This document shows, piece by piece, positions 44,231 to 53,139 of a DNA stretch of 64,000 nucleotides (the first letter of the stretch is position 1; the number at the start of each line of letters is the position of its first letter). The notes under the pieces were generated by a model that saw nothing but the letters and a program-made list of their open reading frames with translations, was not told where the DNA came from and made no database searches. This DNA is from Vicingus serpentipes (GTDB lineage: Bacteria; Bacteroidota; Bacteroidia; Flavobacteriales_E; Vicingaceae), in the NCBI GenBank assembly GCA_024103385.1, contig JAGFIT010000025.1, positions 51,043-115,042 of the forward strand, read 5' to 3'. A program made the translations under genes and the position numbers.

Positions 44231-45577
44231 ATGGGAACACTCTTAAAAAATGCACAAATAGTTAGCGAAGGAAAAGTTTTTAAAGGACACCTTTTAATTG
44301 AAGGGGAAAGGATTTCAAAAATCTTTCAGGGTGATGATGACATTGCTGAGATAGAAAAAACCCACAATGTTAATGATATTCACAACAACTATTTACTGCC
44401 TGGAGTAATTGATGATCAATGCCACTTCAGAGAACCTGGGTTAACACACAAGGCAGATATTCATTCCGAATCTAGGGCTGCTGTTGCCGGAGGAACAACT
44501 ACTTTTATGGAGATGCCCAACACTGTTCCTAATACGCTAACCCAAGAGTTATTACAAGATAAATACGACATTGCTGAAAAAACTTCTTTTGCTAATTATT
44601 CCTTTTACATGGGAGCTTCTAATGATAATATTGAAGAAGTGTTAAAAACAGACCCCAAAACGGTTTGTGGAGTAAAAGTATTTATGGGGTCTTCCACCGG
44701 AAACATGTTGGTAGATAACAAAGAAACACTAGAAGAATTGTTTTCTAAATGCAAACTTTTAATTGCCGCACACTGTGAAGACGAAACCACCATTAGAAAC
44801 AATATGGCTGCATATAAAGAAAAATACGGGGAAGAGGTGCCTATTGAGTGTCATCCTGAAATACGAAGCGAAGAAGCTTGTTACCTCTCTTCTTCTTTAG
44901 CCATTGAATTAGCCAAAAAACACAACACCCGTTTTCATTTATTTCACGTATCTACAGCCAAAGAATTAGGGCTGTTGGAAAATAAAACCCCATTAAAAGA
45001 AAAACGCATTACTGCTGAAGCATGTATTCACCACATGTGGTTTTCTGATGAAGATTATAAAACTAAAGGACCTTTTATTAAGTGGAATCCAGCGGTAAAA
45101 AAAGCTTCTGATAGAGATGCTATTTTAAATGCTGTTATTGACGGAACAATTGATGTAATAGCAACAGATCATGCCCCACATACCGTTGAGGAAAAAACAG
45201 GAACTTACTTTAATGCTGCTTCCGGAGGGCCCATGGTGCAACATGCTTTAGTTGCCATGTTGGAACATTACCACAACGGTAAGATTTCTTTAGAAAAAGT
45301 AGTAGAAAAAATGAGCCATGCAGTAGCCGATTGTTTTAAAATAGTTGACAGGGGCTACATTAGGGAAGGGTTTTTTGCAGATTTAGTGGTCGTTGATTTA
45401 AATAACCCCTGGACCGTTGAAAAAGAAAACTTGCTCTATAAGTGTGGTTGGTCTCCACTAGAAGGAGAAACTTTTCATTCTAAGGTATTACAAACTTTTG
45501 TTAACGGACACCTCGTTTTTGATGAAGGAAAAATTGATGAGGATTACAGGGGGAAAAGGTTGGCTTTTGATTTTTAA
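44231..45577 (+). CDS. pyrC: Dihydroorotase
   Basis: This zinc enzyme of pyrimidine synthesis cyclises carbamoyl-aspartate to dihydroorotate. It is a 448 aa amidohydrolase with GVIDDQCHFREPGLTHKAD at residues 58-76, the carboxylated-lysine region VKVFMGSSTGNM, zinc histidines in AAHCED and LFHVSTAKE, and the catalytic Asp in IATDHAPHT. In most dihydroorotases the first zinc site is His-x-His; here it is Gln63-Cys-His65, so one ligand is changed. As far as I recall, this substitution is typical of the Bacteroidota branch rather than damage. Confidence 0.93.
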   Translation: MGTLLKNAQIVSEGKVFKGHLLIEGERISKIFQGDDDIAEIEKTHNVNDIHNNYLLPGVIDDQCHFREPGLTHKADIHSESRAAVAGGTTTFMEMPNTVPNTLTQELLQDKYDIAEKTSFANYSFYMGASNDNIEEVLKTDPKTVCGVKVFMGSSTGNMLVDNKETLEELFSKCKLLIAAHCEDETTIRNNMAAYKEKYGEEVPIECHPEIRSEEACYLSSSLAIELAKKHNTRFHLFHVSTAKELGLLENKTPLKEKRITAEACIHHMWFSDEDYKTKGPFIKWNPAVKKASDRDAILNAVIDGTIDVIATDHAPHTVEEKTGTYFNAASGGPMVQHALVAMLEHYHNGKISLEKVVEKMSHAVADCFKIVDRGYIREGFFADLVVVDLNNPWTVEKENLLYKCGWSPLEGETFHSKVLQTFVNGHLVFDEGKIDEDYRGKRLAFDF

Positions 45578-45589
45578 TTCAACCTTATT

Positions 45590-45676
45590 GTCATTCAGAA
45601 CAATAATTTGTCTCCCTTTGTCATCCTGAGCCTGTCGAAGGACCGTCAAAGGATAAAACAAATTGAAGTGATGAAT
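45590..45676. repeat. Dispersed repeat between pyrC and a convergent lipoprotein gene
   Basis: It begins GTCATTCAGAACAATAATTTG, the same family as the inverted copy at 38677-38701, and ends TTGAAGTGATGAATC. Its centre has TCATCCTGAGCCTGTCGAAGG with an ATCCT/AGGAT inverted repeat (45623-45627, 45650-45654), a sequence type that recurs between genes in many Bacteroidota. Confidence 0.75.
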
Positions 45677-45681
45677 CTTTT

Positions 45682-46107
45682 TTATTTCATTTCTGTAGGA
45701 ACAAGGTTTTTTTCAAATATTGGTTGATGATCTCTTGAACATTCAAAAACCGTAATATGAATTTTTTCTACATCACTTGCGTTTAAATTTTTATACCACT
45801 CCATATCCTCTTTTGATGTGTTCCTTCCTGTTGCAAAATTGAAAATATTCTTTTTATTACACAGCCCTTTCAAATGAACAAGCCCTATTTCAAATGTCTT
45901 TTTCTTTTTTTTCTTGTCAAAAACTTCAAGAATCATGTACCCTTTACAAGTTGTACTTTTATCGCTTCCATATAAACATATGTTCCAAAACTTGCCCCTG
46001 TCTTTTTCGTTGTAGGTTTTTATTTCAATTTTAACATCATCAACTTTCATTTCTCTACACCCAAAGAAACTAGCTCCTATCAATAAAGTAAACAACATTT
46101 TTCTCAT
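45682..46107 (-). CDS. Hypothetical lipoprotein
   Basis: I do not recognise this 141 aa protein. Starting at the ATG at 46107 it has a lipoprotein signal MRKMLFTLLIGASFFGC; the open frame extends 20 codons further upstream, but those codons (EIPSQAEDD region) are translated from the dispersed repeat at 46131 and are not credible coding sequence. The mature part is Lys-rich and beta-like (ICLYGSDKSTTCKGYMILEV; IHITVFECSRDHQP). It has three or four cysteines after the lipid cysteine. It is a single gene bounded by repeats on both sides. Confidence 0.65.
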   Translation of the reverse strand: MRKMLFTLLIGASFFGCREMKVDDVKIEIKTYNEKDRGKFWNICLYGSDKSTTCKGYMILEVFDKKKKKKTFEIGLVHLKGLCNKKNIFNFATGRNTSKEDMEWYKNLNASDVEKIHITVFECSRDHQPIFEKNLVPTEMK

Positions 46108-46130
46108 TTTGCTAAAATACAAAATAAATA

Positions 46131-46236
46131 CGTCATCCTCAGCCTGACTGGGAATCTCAAAAAACATCCATCTATTGTTTTGGTTCTACTTCGGCCATGC
46201 TCAGTATAAACTCCTCAAGTCCGCAATGACGACTAC
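46131..46236. repeat. Dispersed repeat upstream of the M1 peptidase gene
   Basis: It starts GTCATCCTCAGCCTGACTGG and ends TCCGCAATGACGAC, the GTCAT...ATGAC borders of a widespread Bacteroidota intergenic repeat type. It supplies a false N-terminal extension to the neighbouring lipoprotein frame. Confidence 0.55.
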
Positions 46237-46279
46237 GATAAAAATAATTTTTTCTGTTTTACCATTCATCCTATTTTGG

Positions 46280-46310
46280 TTGATAGCCTCAAAATAATTA
46301 ACCATATTTG
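46280..46310 (+). promoter_or_regulatory. Probable promoter of the M1 peptidase gene
   Basis: TTG (46280-46282), 20 bases and CATATTTG (46303-46310) form a near-consensus Bacteroidota promoter (one mismatch in the -7 box), 22 bases before the ATG. Confidence 0.5.
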
Positions 46311-46332
46311 TATTGCTTAATCTTAAACTAAA

Positions 46333-48975
46333 ATGATGTTCAAAAATAAATTAGCCCTCTCTTTAATGGTTGTCGTAGCAATCAGTGCTTGTACCAACAC
46401 CAAAACAATTACCCTTCCTGAACAAACCATTGTTATGGACGACCCTAACAAGGTGCCTACTCGTCCTATTTATCAAGCTTCAGACACGCGTATTTTTGAT
46501 TTATTACACACCAAGTTAGATGTTCGTTTTAACTGGGAAAAAGCCCACCTATACGGAAAAGCAGAACTAACGTTTGTCCCTTATTTTTATCCTAAAAAAC
46601 ATCTATCCATAGATGCCCGAGGGATGGACATCAGCAAAGTAGCGTTGCTAAAAGACCTTTCGTTAGAGGAATTAAAATATGAGTATGATTCTCTAAAATT
46701 AATTATTGATTTAGATAAAGAGTACACCCGAAAAGATACCTTCAAAATTTTTATTGAATACACCGCCAAACCTAACGAATTAACTTCTGGTGGAAGTGAT
46801 GCAATAAGTGATGATAAAGGGCTCTATTTTATCAATCCCAAAGGAGAAGAAAAAGACAAGCCCATGCAAATATGGACGCAAGGAGAAACACAATCTAATT
46901 CTGCGTGGTTTCCAACCATTGATTCTCCTATAGAAAAAGCCACACAAGAAATAGCCATAACAGTTGAAGATAAATACAAAACACTTTCTAATGGCTTGTT
47001 AACTCACCAAGAAATTAATGGTGATGGAACCAGAACAGATTTTTGGGAAATGAACAAGCCCAATACTCCTTATTTGGTAATGATGGCTATTGGTGATTTT
47101 GCTGTGGTAAAAGACACCTGGAGAGACATTGCTGTAGATTATTATGTAGAGCATGAATACGAACAGTACGCCAAAGATATTTTTGGCTTAACACCAGAGA
47201 TGTTAGAGTTTTATTCCAACAGGTTAGGCGTAAATTACCCATGGGAAAAATACAGTCAGGTGATTGTTCGAGACTATGTTTCTGGAGCAATGGAAAATAC
47301 CTCTGCTGTAATTCATGGCGAGTTCGTGCAACAAACGAAAAGAGAAATGATAGACGGAAGCGCAGGAGAAGACGTTATTGCTCATGAGTTGTTCCATCAT
47401 TGGTTTGGTGATTTAGTCACTTGTGAATCATGGGCGAACCTGCCTTTAAATGAATCCTTTGCCACTTATGGAGAAGTGCTATGGAGAGAATATAAATATG
47501 GCGAAGATAAAGCAGGGCATGGACTACAAAACGACCTTAACGTTTATCTGCGCCAAGCTAAACAAGGCTATGTTGACATGGTTCGTTTTGATTATAGACA
47601 TCGCGAAGACATGTTTGATGGAAATACTTACCAAAAAGGAGGAAGAATTTTACATATGCTAAGAAACTATATGGGTGATGAAGCTTTTTTTGAATCATTG
47701 CGCATTTATCTAGAAGAAAACAAATACACTGCTGTTGAAATGCACCAATTAAGAATGGCTTGCGAAAAAGTGTTGGGAGAAGATTTAAACTGGTTTTTTA
47801 ACCAATGGTTTTATGATAAAGGCCACCCTATTTTAGATATTAATTATGAATATAACGACTCTTTAAAGGTACAAATAGTAACTGTTGAGCAGGTTCAGGA
47901 CCTTAAAACAACCCCTCTGTATCGCCTGCCTTTTAAGATAGATATTTATGTTAATGGTAAAAAAGAAACCAAAGAGGTAATTGCGGAAGAGGTTTTAAAT
48001 ATTTATTCCTTTGGTGTTGACGCAAAACCCGATTTAGTAAATGTTGATGCCGACAAGATGTTGTTGTGTGAAAAAATAGACAACCACAAAACTTCAGAAG
48101 AGTTGGCCTATATGTACCATCACGCAGGTCGTTACTTAGATCGTTACGAGGCTATAAAAAGCCTTTCTAAATCAAGCGAAGATGTTGCTATAAACACCAT
48201 TTATGATGCGCTAGATGATAAATATCCTTATCTTAAAAGCATGGCTATAAAAAGCATCAAAAACGCACTAAAAAACGATGAAGAAAAAATTAAATCGAAA
48301 TTGCTCTATATGGCAAAAAATGATAGTGACTCAAAAGTGAGAGGAGACGCTATTGATGCACTTGCTAAATATTTTGAAGACGATGAAGCAACTCGAGAGG
48401 CAGTTATTGCTGGCGTTTCTGAACAGTCTTATTATGTGATTAAGGAATCTTTATCTGCGCTCTCAAAAATAAGCCCAGATGATGCCATAAAGTTTGCTAA
48501 AGCCCTTGAAAATGATGAAAACGAAGCTGTTTTAGGTGCTGTTGCTTCTATTTATGCTGAACATGGTGATGCAGAGCAAAACTCCTTTTTTATTAAAGCT
48601 TCCGAAAAAATAACTGGTTTTGAAAAATATGGCTTCACCTCTATTTATATAAAATACCTTAAAAAACAAGATCATAAAACCGTTGAAGAGGGGCTTCCTA
48701 TTCTTAAAGATGTTGCTTTAAACGGAAAGCCTTGGTGGGTTCGCCTATCCGGGATTAATGCTTTAACCGAGTTAGAAACTAAATATGATAACCAAATCCG
48801 TGTAGCAGAAGCAGAAATGAAAGATGCTGAAGTGGGTTCTGAAAAAGAAATTGAATTAAGGGCTTCTTTGGAGAAAGACAGAGATCTTAACAAAAAAATT
48901 AAAGAAATACTTAGTGAGGTTAAAGCAACAGAAGAACATCCTAGGCTCAAAAAAATGCTTGGACTAAATAATTAA
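46333..48975 (+). CDS. M1 family zinc aminopeptidase, exported lipoprotein, with HEAT-like C-terminus
   Basis: This is an 880 aa gluzincin. A lipoprotein signal precedes ISACTNTKT (Cys20). The N-terminal beta domain binds the peptide amino end; GAMENTSA is the exopeptidase motif near residue 319. The zinc site is HELFHHWFGD with His351, Glu352 and His355, and Glu374 in NLPLNES completes HExxHx18E. Residues about 580-800 look like HEAT/armadillo helical repeats (DSDSKVRGDAIDALAKYF and similar), as in Bacteroidota 'M1 family metallopeptidase' lipoproteins. It probably trims peptides in the envelope. The next gene encodes a second zinc peptidase, 44 bases downstream. Confidence 0.93.
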   Translation: MMFKNKLALSLMVVVAISACTNTKTITLPEQTIVMDDPNKVPTRPIYQASDTRIFDLLHTKLDVRFNWEKAHLYGKAELTFVPYFYPKKHLSIDARGMDISKVALLKDLSLEELKYEYDSLKLIIDLDKEYTRKDTFKIFIEYTAKPNELTSGGSDAISDDKGLYFINPKGEEKDKPMQIWTQGETQSNSAWFPTIDSPIEKATQEIAITVEDKYKTLSNGLLTHQEINGDGTRTDFWEMNKPNTPYLVMMAIGDFAVVKDTWRDIAVDYYVEHEYEQYAKDIFGLTPEMLEFYSNRLGVNYPWEKYSQVIVRDYVSGAMENTSAVIHGEFVQQTKREMIDGSAGEDVIAHELFHHWFGDLVTCESWANLPLNESFATYGEVLWREYKYGEDKAGHGLQNDLNVYLRQAKQGYVDMVRFDYRHREDMFDGNTYQKGGRILHMLRNYMGDEAFFESLRIYLEENKYTAVEMHQLRMACEKVLGEDLNWFFNQWFYDKGHPILDINYEYNDSLKVQIVTVEQVQDLKTTPLYRLPFKIDIYVNGKKETKEVIAEEVLNIYSFGVDAKPDLVNVDADKMLLCEKIDNHKTSEELAYMYHHAGRYLDRYEAIKSLSKSSEDVAINTIYDALDDKYPYLKSMAIKSIKNALKNDEEKIKSKLLYMAKNDSDSKVRGDAIDALAKYFEDDEATREAVIAGVSEQSYYVIKESLSALSKISPDDAIKFAKALENDENEAVLGAVASIYAEHGDAEQNSFFIKASEKITGFEKYGFTSIYIKYLKKQDHKTVEEGLPILKDVALNGKPWWVRLSGINALTELETKYDNQIRVAEAEMKDAEVGSEKEIELRASLEKDRDLNKKIKEILSEVKATEEHPRLKKMLGLNN

Positions 48976-49019
48976 TTCTTCGTATTTTTAAAAAAATTAT
49001 ACACCCTAATAAAAAAATT

Positions 49020-51614
49020 ATGCCTCTTTTTATGTTAAAAAAACCCTTCTTATTCACTTCTTTACTGTTGTTCTCTTTTTTGATTAACCAACCAAATACA
49101 AATGCTCAAAAAAAGAAAAAAACTAAATCAGAAGCAAGTACTAGCTCTCAGGACAAAAACGCTCCAAAAAAAATCGAAGAACTTATTAAATCATCCAAAA
49201 AAATTGACGGCTTGTTTCCTGTTTATCAAGACACAATAACTGGAGATATAAAAATAGTTGTGGCACGAGACCAAATAGAAAAAGAATTTATTTATTTCAG
49301 TCAAATAGCAAATGGAATATCAGACATCAGAAGTTTTGTTAAGGGAACCTACAGGGGCTCAAAAGTTTTCAAAATCAAAAAGTATTTTAATAAAATAGAG
49401 TTTGTAACCCAAAGCTCCTCTTTTTATTTCGACCCAAAAAACAACATATCAAAAGCTGCTGACGCCAACATTAGTGAAGGAGTAATGGCTAGCTTGAAAA
49501 TAGAAGGGATAGATAAAGAAAAAGGCTTGTATCTTATTGATGCCAATAATCTTTTTTTAAAAGAAACTTTCTCCCAAATAAAACCCGCTCGCCACCCCAA
49601 AGAATCAGCAACAGCCTTTAGTCTTGGAAAGCTGGACCAAGACAAAACAAAAATAAATGGAATTAGAAACTACCCTCAAAATACTGATCTAGCTATTGAG
49701 TACGTTTACTCTAACGAAAGTATCTTAAACGGAGGCTCTGATGCTGTTGCTGACGGAAGAAACGTTAGCATTAAAGTTTATCATAGCTTAATAAAAATGC
49801 CAGAAAACGATTACACCCCTTTGATTGACGACCCTCGTGTTGGCTATTTTACTACACAGGTAACAGACATGACCTCAACCGGATCTGTTCCCTATCGTGA
49901 TTTAGTTCATCGATGGAACCTAAAGAAAAAGAATCCTGAAGCTACTATTTCTGAGCCGATTGAACCGATTGTTTGGTGGATGGAAAAAACAACCCCTGAA
50001 GAGTGGAGAGAAACAATAAAACAAGCCGTTTTGCAATGGAACAAAGCTTTTGAGAATGCAGGGTTTAAAAACGCCATGGTGGTTAAACTTCAGCCTGACA
50101 CAGCCAGCTGGGATGCAGGAGACATTCGTTATAATGTTTTGCGCTGGACATCCTCTCCCAAAGCTCCTTTCGGGGGTTATGGACCAAGTTTTGCCAACCC
50201 AAGAACAGGTCAAATTTTAGGAGCAGATATTATGTTAGAATTCTTGCACTTTACCAATAGGGTGATGTACGATAAAATTTTCGATTTGGGGGCTAGTCAT
50301 TATGCAGCCGATCATGATGGTCAAGATTATATGGATGAAAAATTTTGTTCTTTAGGAAGTGTAATGCATGAAAATACGATGTTTGGAAATGTTGTGCTCG
50401 AGGCATCAGGTTCGTCAGACCTAAACATGGAAAGAATGAAAAAAGAAGCCATGACCGCTCTAATTATGCACGAGATTGGACATACTCTTGGTTTAAATCA
50501 CAACATGAAAGCCAGCCAGTTGTTTTCTCCTGAACAGTTAGCAGATGCTGATTTTATAAAAGGCAAAGCATTAACTGGCTCTGTCATGGATTATGCAGCG
50601 ATAAACTTGACTAAAGATCCTAAAAAGCAGGAACAATTTTATGATGTTGCCGTGGGGCCTTATGATGTCTGGGCTATTGAGTTTGGCTACACCCCGTTCT
50701 CTTCAGAAGAACAAAAACAAGCGCTTCTAAATAAATCCACTCAACCTGAATTAATTTTCGGGAATGATGCCGATGACATGAGGAGTCCAGGAAAAGCGAT
50801 TGACCCGAGAGTAATGATTGGTGATTTGTCCAATGATCAAATTACTTACTCCTCAAACATTTTTGACTTAATTAACACCATGATGCCTAATGTAAAAACT
50901 AAATTTTCTAAGGAAGGTGGTTCTTATCAAGAATTAAGGCGTGTTTATTATATTTTAAGCAAACAAAGAGCTCAAGCAGCAAATGTTGTTTCTCGTTTTA
51001 TAGGTGGTGTTTATGTAGATAGGGCCATGGTGGGGCAAAAAGGGGAAACCAAGCCCTATACCCCCGTAAACTTGGCTGATCAAAAAAGAGCAATGTCTAC
51101 GCTAAGTAAATATGTTTTTGATGCTAACGCTTTTGATGCTCCTAATGATTTATACAACTATCTTGCTATGCAACGTAGAGGATATAATTTTTCACGAGGA
51201 CCTGAAGACCCGAAAATTCATCAACAAGTTTTATCTTATCAAAAAAATGTGTTGGAACACCTTTTGCACCCCAACACACTACAAAGAATCGTTGACTCTG
51301 AGCTGTATGGAAACGACTATTCTCTTTCAACAATGATGACTGATTTAAATGACGCTATTTTTAAGGCTGATATTTTTACAGGAAACGTCAATTCTTTTAG
51401 ACAAAACCTTCAGGCAGAATACACCAAAATGCTAATTGCTATAGCTATTGGTCCCAATAGTGATAAATATATTACCAACGCTGTCTCTATGGCTGTATAC
51501 AATTTAAAACAAATTAGAAAGGCTACTACAAATGCTTCTGGAGACACCTCTACTAAAGCACATAAAACATACTTAGCGACATTAATAGATAATGCTTTAA
51601 AAGAAATTAAATAA
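49020..51614 (+). CDS. Exported zinc metalloprotease (DUF5117/DUF5118 family)
   Basis: This 864 aa protein has a signal peptide (FLFTSLLLFSFLINQPNTNAQ) followed by a Lys/Ser-rich linker. It has the metzincin-like zinc site HEIGHTLGLNH (ligands His484, His488, His494; base Glu485), preceded by GADIMLEFLHF and followed by SVMDYAAINL (Met-turn-like). The flanking regions match the DUF5117/5118/4953 arrangement of large Bacteroidota and proteobacterial secreted proteases. The substrate is unknown. ATG at 49020 is used; the in-frame Met5 is a possible alternative. It is followed without a gap by a GTG-started SDR gene. Confidence 0.9.
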   Translation: MPLFMLKKPFLFTSLLLFSFLINQPNTNAQKKKKTKSEASTSSQDKNAPKKIEELIKSSKKIDGLFPVYQDTITGDIKIVVARDQIEKEFIYFSQIANGISDIRSFVKGTYRGSKVFKIKKYFNKIEFVTQSSSFYFDPKNNISKAADANISEGVMASLKIEGIDKEKGLYLIDANNLFLKETFSQIKPARHPKESATAFSLGKLDQDKTKINGIRNYPQNTDLAIEYVYSNESILNGGSDAVADGRNVSIKVYHSLIKMPENDYTPLIDDPRVGYFTTQVTDMTSTGSVPYRDLVHRWNLKKKNPEATISEPIEPIVWWMEKTTPEEWRETIKQAVLQWNKAFENAGFKNAMVVKLQPDTASWDAGDIRYNVLRWTSSPKAPFGGYGPSFANPRTGQILGADIMLEFLHFTNRVMYDKIFDLGASHYAADHDGQDYMDEKFCSLGSVMHENTMFGNVVLEASGSSDLNMERMKKEAMTALIMHEIGHTLGLNHNMKASQLFSPEQLADADFIKGKALTGSVMDYAAINLTKDPKKQEQFYDVAVGPYDVWAIEFGYTPFSSEEQKQALLNKSTQPELIFGNDADDMRSPGKAIDPRVMIGDLSNDQITYSSNIFDLINTMMPNVKTKFSKEGGSYQELRRVYYILSKQRAQAANVVSRFIGGVYVDRAMVGQKGETKPYTPVNLADQKRAMSTLSKYVFDANAFDAPNDLYNYLAMQRRGYNFSRGPEDPKIHQQVLSYQKNVLEHLLHPNTLQRIVDSELYGNDYSLSTMMTDLNDAIFKADIFTGNVNSFRQNLQAEYTKMLIAIAIGPNSDKYITNAVSMAVYNLKQIRKATTNASGDTSTKAHKTYLATLIDNALKEIK

Positions 51615-52367
51615 GTGAATAGAAACATATTTATAACAGGAGCAACTTCTGGCTTTGGAAAAGCAGCAGCTAAATTGTTTGCTGAGAAAGGAGACAACCT
51701 TATTATTACGGGTAGAAGAAAAGAGCGCTTAGATGCCTTAACTAAAGAATTAATTGATAAGTACAATATTGCCGTTACCCCTCTTTGTTTTGATGTAAGA
51801 AACAATGAAGAGGTTGTTAACGCAATAAACAGTTTGACCAATAAAAACATAGATGTTTTGGTAAACAATGCTGGACTAGCAAGTGGATTAAACAGAATTC
51901 AAGATGGCTCTTTAGATGATTGGGAAAAAATGATTGATACTAACATAAAAGGATTATTATATGTTTCTAAGGCAATTATGCCGTTCATGATACAAAACAA
52001 AAAAGGCCATATTATTAATATTGGTTCAACAGCAGGAAAAGAAGTCTATCTAAATGGTAATGTTTATTGCGCTTCAAAACATGCTGTAGATGCCATTTCT
52101 AAATCTATGCGAATGGATTTATTGGAACACGGAATAAAGGTTACGCAAATTTGTCCTGGTGCAGCAGAAACAGAGTTTTCGGAAGTTCGTTTACACGGAG
52201 ACAAAGAAAAGGCAAAACAAGTTTATGCGGGCTATCAGCCAATGACTGCAGAAGATGTTGCTTCAGTTATTTATTATGTAACTACTCTCCCTGAAAACCT
52301 ATGTATTAACGATTTGGTTCTTACCTCTTTAGCTCAGGCAAATAGTTTTTACGTAGAAAACAAGTAA
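51615..52367 (+). CDS. Short-chain dehydrogenase/reductase (YdfG-like)
   Basis: This 250 aa classical SDR is similar to NADP-dependent 3-hydroxy acid (serine/allo-threonine) dehydrogenases. The cofactor motif TGATSGFGKAAA is at residues 8-19, RKERLDAL marks NADP preference, NNAG is at 84-87, and the catalytic triad is Ser138, Tyr151 and Lys155. The tail with EDVASVIYYVTTLPENLCINDLVL is characteristic of the YdfG group. It starts with GTG immediately after the protease stop (51612-51614), so it is translated from the same message. It converges on the response-regulator gene. Confidence 0.92.
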   Translation: MNRNIFITGATSGFGKAAAKLFAEKGDNLIITGRRKERLDALTKELIDKYNIAVTPLCFDVRNNEEVVNAINSLTNKNIDVLVNNAGLASGLNRIQDGSLDDWEKMIDTNIKGLLYVSKAIMPFMIQNKKGHIINIGSTAGKEVYLNGNVYCASKHAVDAISKSMRMDLLEHGIKVTQICPGAAETEFSEVRLHGDKEKAKQVYAGYQPMTAEDVASVIYYVTTLPENLCINDLVLTSLAQANSFYVENK

Positions 52368-52380
52368 TCTACCTTCTTTT

Positions 52381-52449
52381 TTAAATCAAGTTTATTCTTT
52401 TAAACAATCCTTCCTTATATGATCCCCCTTTAGGAAATAAGTTTTTTCA
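52381..52449 (-). pseudogene. In-frame remnant of the LytTR C-terminus beyond two TGA codons
   Basis: Directly after the regulator's TGA TGA the same frame continues KNLFPKGGSYKEGLFKRINL and ends at TAA (52381-52383). This is an excellent match to the usual LytTR ending (..IPIGGSYKE.L..RLN..). It is noncoding unless the stops are read through. Confidence 0.75.
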
Positions 52450-53139
52450 TCACTCTATAACAACATTATCCTGCTCAATTGTCAAAATTTTATCTATTCT
52501 AACAATATAAGATCGATGTATTCTCTGAAATTCTGATTCTGGCAACTTTTTCTCGATGTCTTTCATGGTAGAATGTATCGTGTACTTTGCCTCTCCTGTG
52601 TTAATAACCACGTAATCTTTAAGTGCTTCAACAAACAAAATGTTTTTTGTTTCTACCTTTACGAGTCTCGAATTGGATTTTACAAAAATAACAGGCTCTT
52701 CTCCTGAACCAGATTTTTCAACCAAAGAATATAAAAAATCTCTTTCCTTAATAACCTCTCTTTCTTTGGCGTGTTTATACAGCGCCATTTCTATAGATGT
52801 GTGTAAGTCTATTTCTTTAAATGGCTTAATAATATAACCATAAGGCTCTGTTACTTTGGCTTTGGCTAATGTGTTCTCATCAGCATACGCAGTTAAATAA
52901 ATAACAGGTATTTTTAATTGCTCTCTAATTTGCTCTGCTGCTTCTATCCCGCTCATTTCTCCCTTTAACATAATGTCCATTAAAACTAAATCTGGCTTAG
53001 TTTCATTTGCTAATTCAACAGCTTTTTCTCCCATTGCAGCACTACCAACAACATTGTATCCTAATTTTTTAAGGCTCTGTTGAATGTCTTTAGAAACGAT
53101 TGCCTCGTCTTCTATTATTAAAATATTGTTTTTAGACAT
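52450..53139 (-). CDS. LytTR response regulator, C-terminally interrupted
   Basis: This two-component regulator has an N-terminal receiver ([10 protein letters not shown], phospho-acceptor Asp55 in LVLMDIM, Lys105 in IIKPFK) and a LytTR DNA-binding domain from about residue 145 ([37 protein letters not shown]). At 229 aa it stops at DNVVIE, some 21 residues before the family's normal end. The missing end is still encoded in the same frame after two adjacent TGA codons, so the gene is either recently damaged or deliberately truncated. The ATG overlaps the kinase stop by one base (TAATG), making the kinase its partner. Confidence 0.88.
   Translation of the reverse strand: MSKNNILIIEDEAIVSKDIQQSLKKLGYNVVGSAAMGEKAVELANETKPDLVLMDIMLKGEMSGIEAAEQIREQLKIPVIYLTAYADENTLAKAKVTEPYGYIIKPFKEIDLHTSIEMALYKHAKEREVIKERDFLYSLVEKSGSGEEPVIFVKSNSRLVKVETKNILFVEALKDYVVINTGEAKYTIHSTMKDIEKKLPESEFQRIHRSYIVRIDKILTIEQDNVVIE

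Noticed and set aside
46108..46167. 20-residue extension of the lipoprotein at 45682-46107
   Set aside because: The codons translate a dispersed repeat; the internal ATG gives a clean lipoprotein signal.
52381..52470. Reassignment of TGA as a sense codon
   Set aside because: Other genes here, such as pdxA and trpD, end in TGA at family-appropriate positions, so the standard bacterial code applies.
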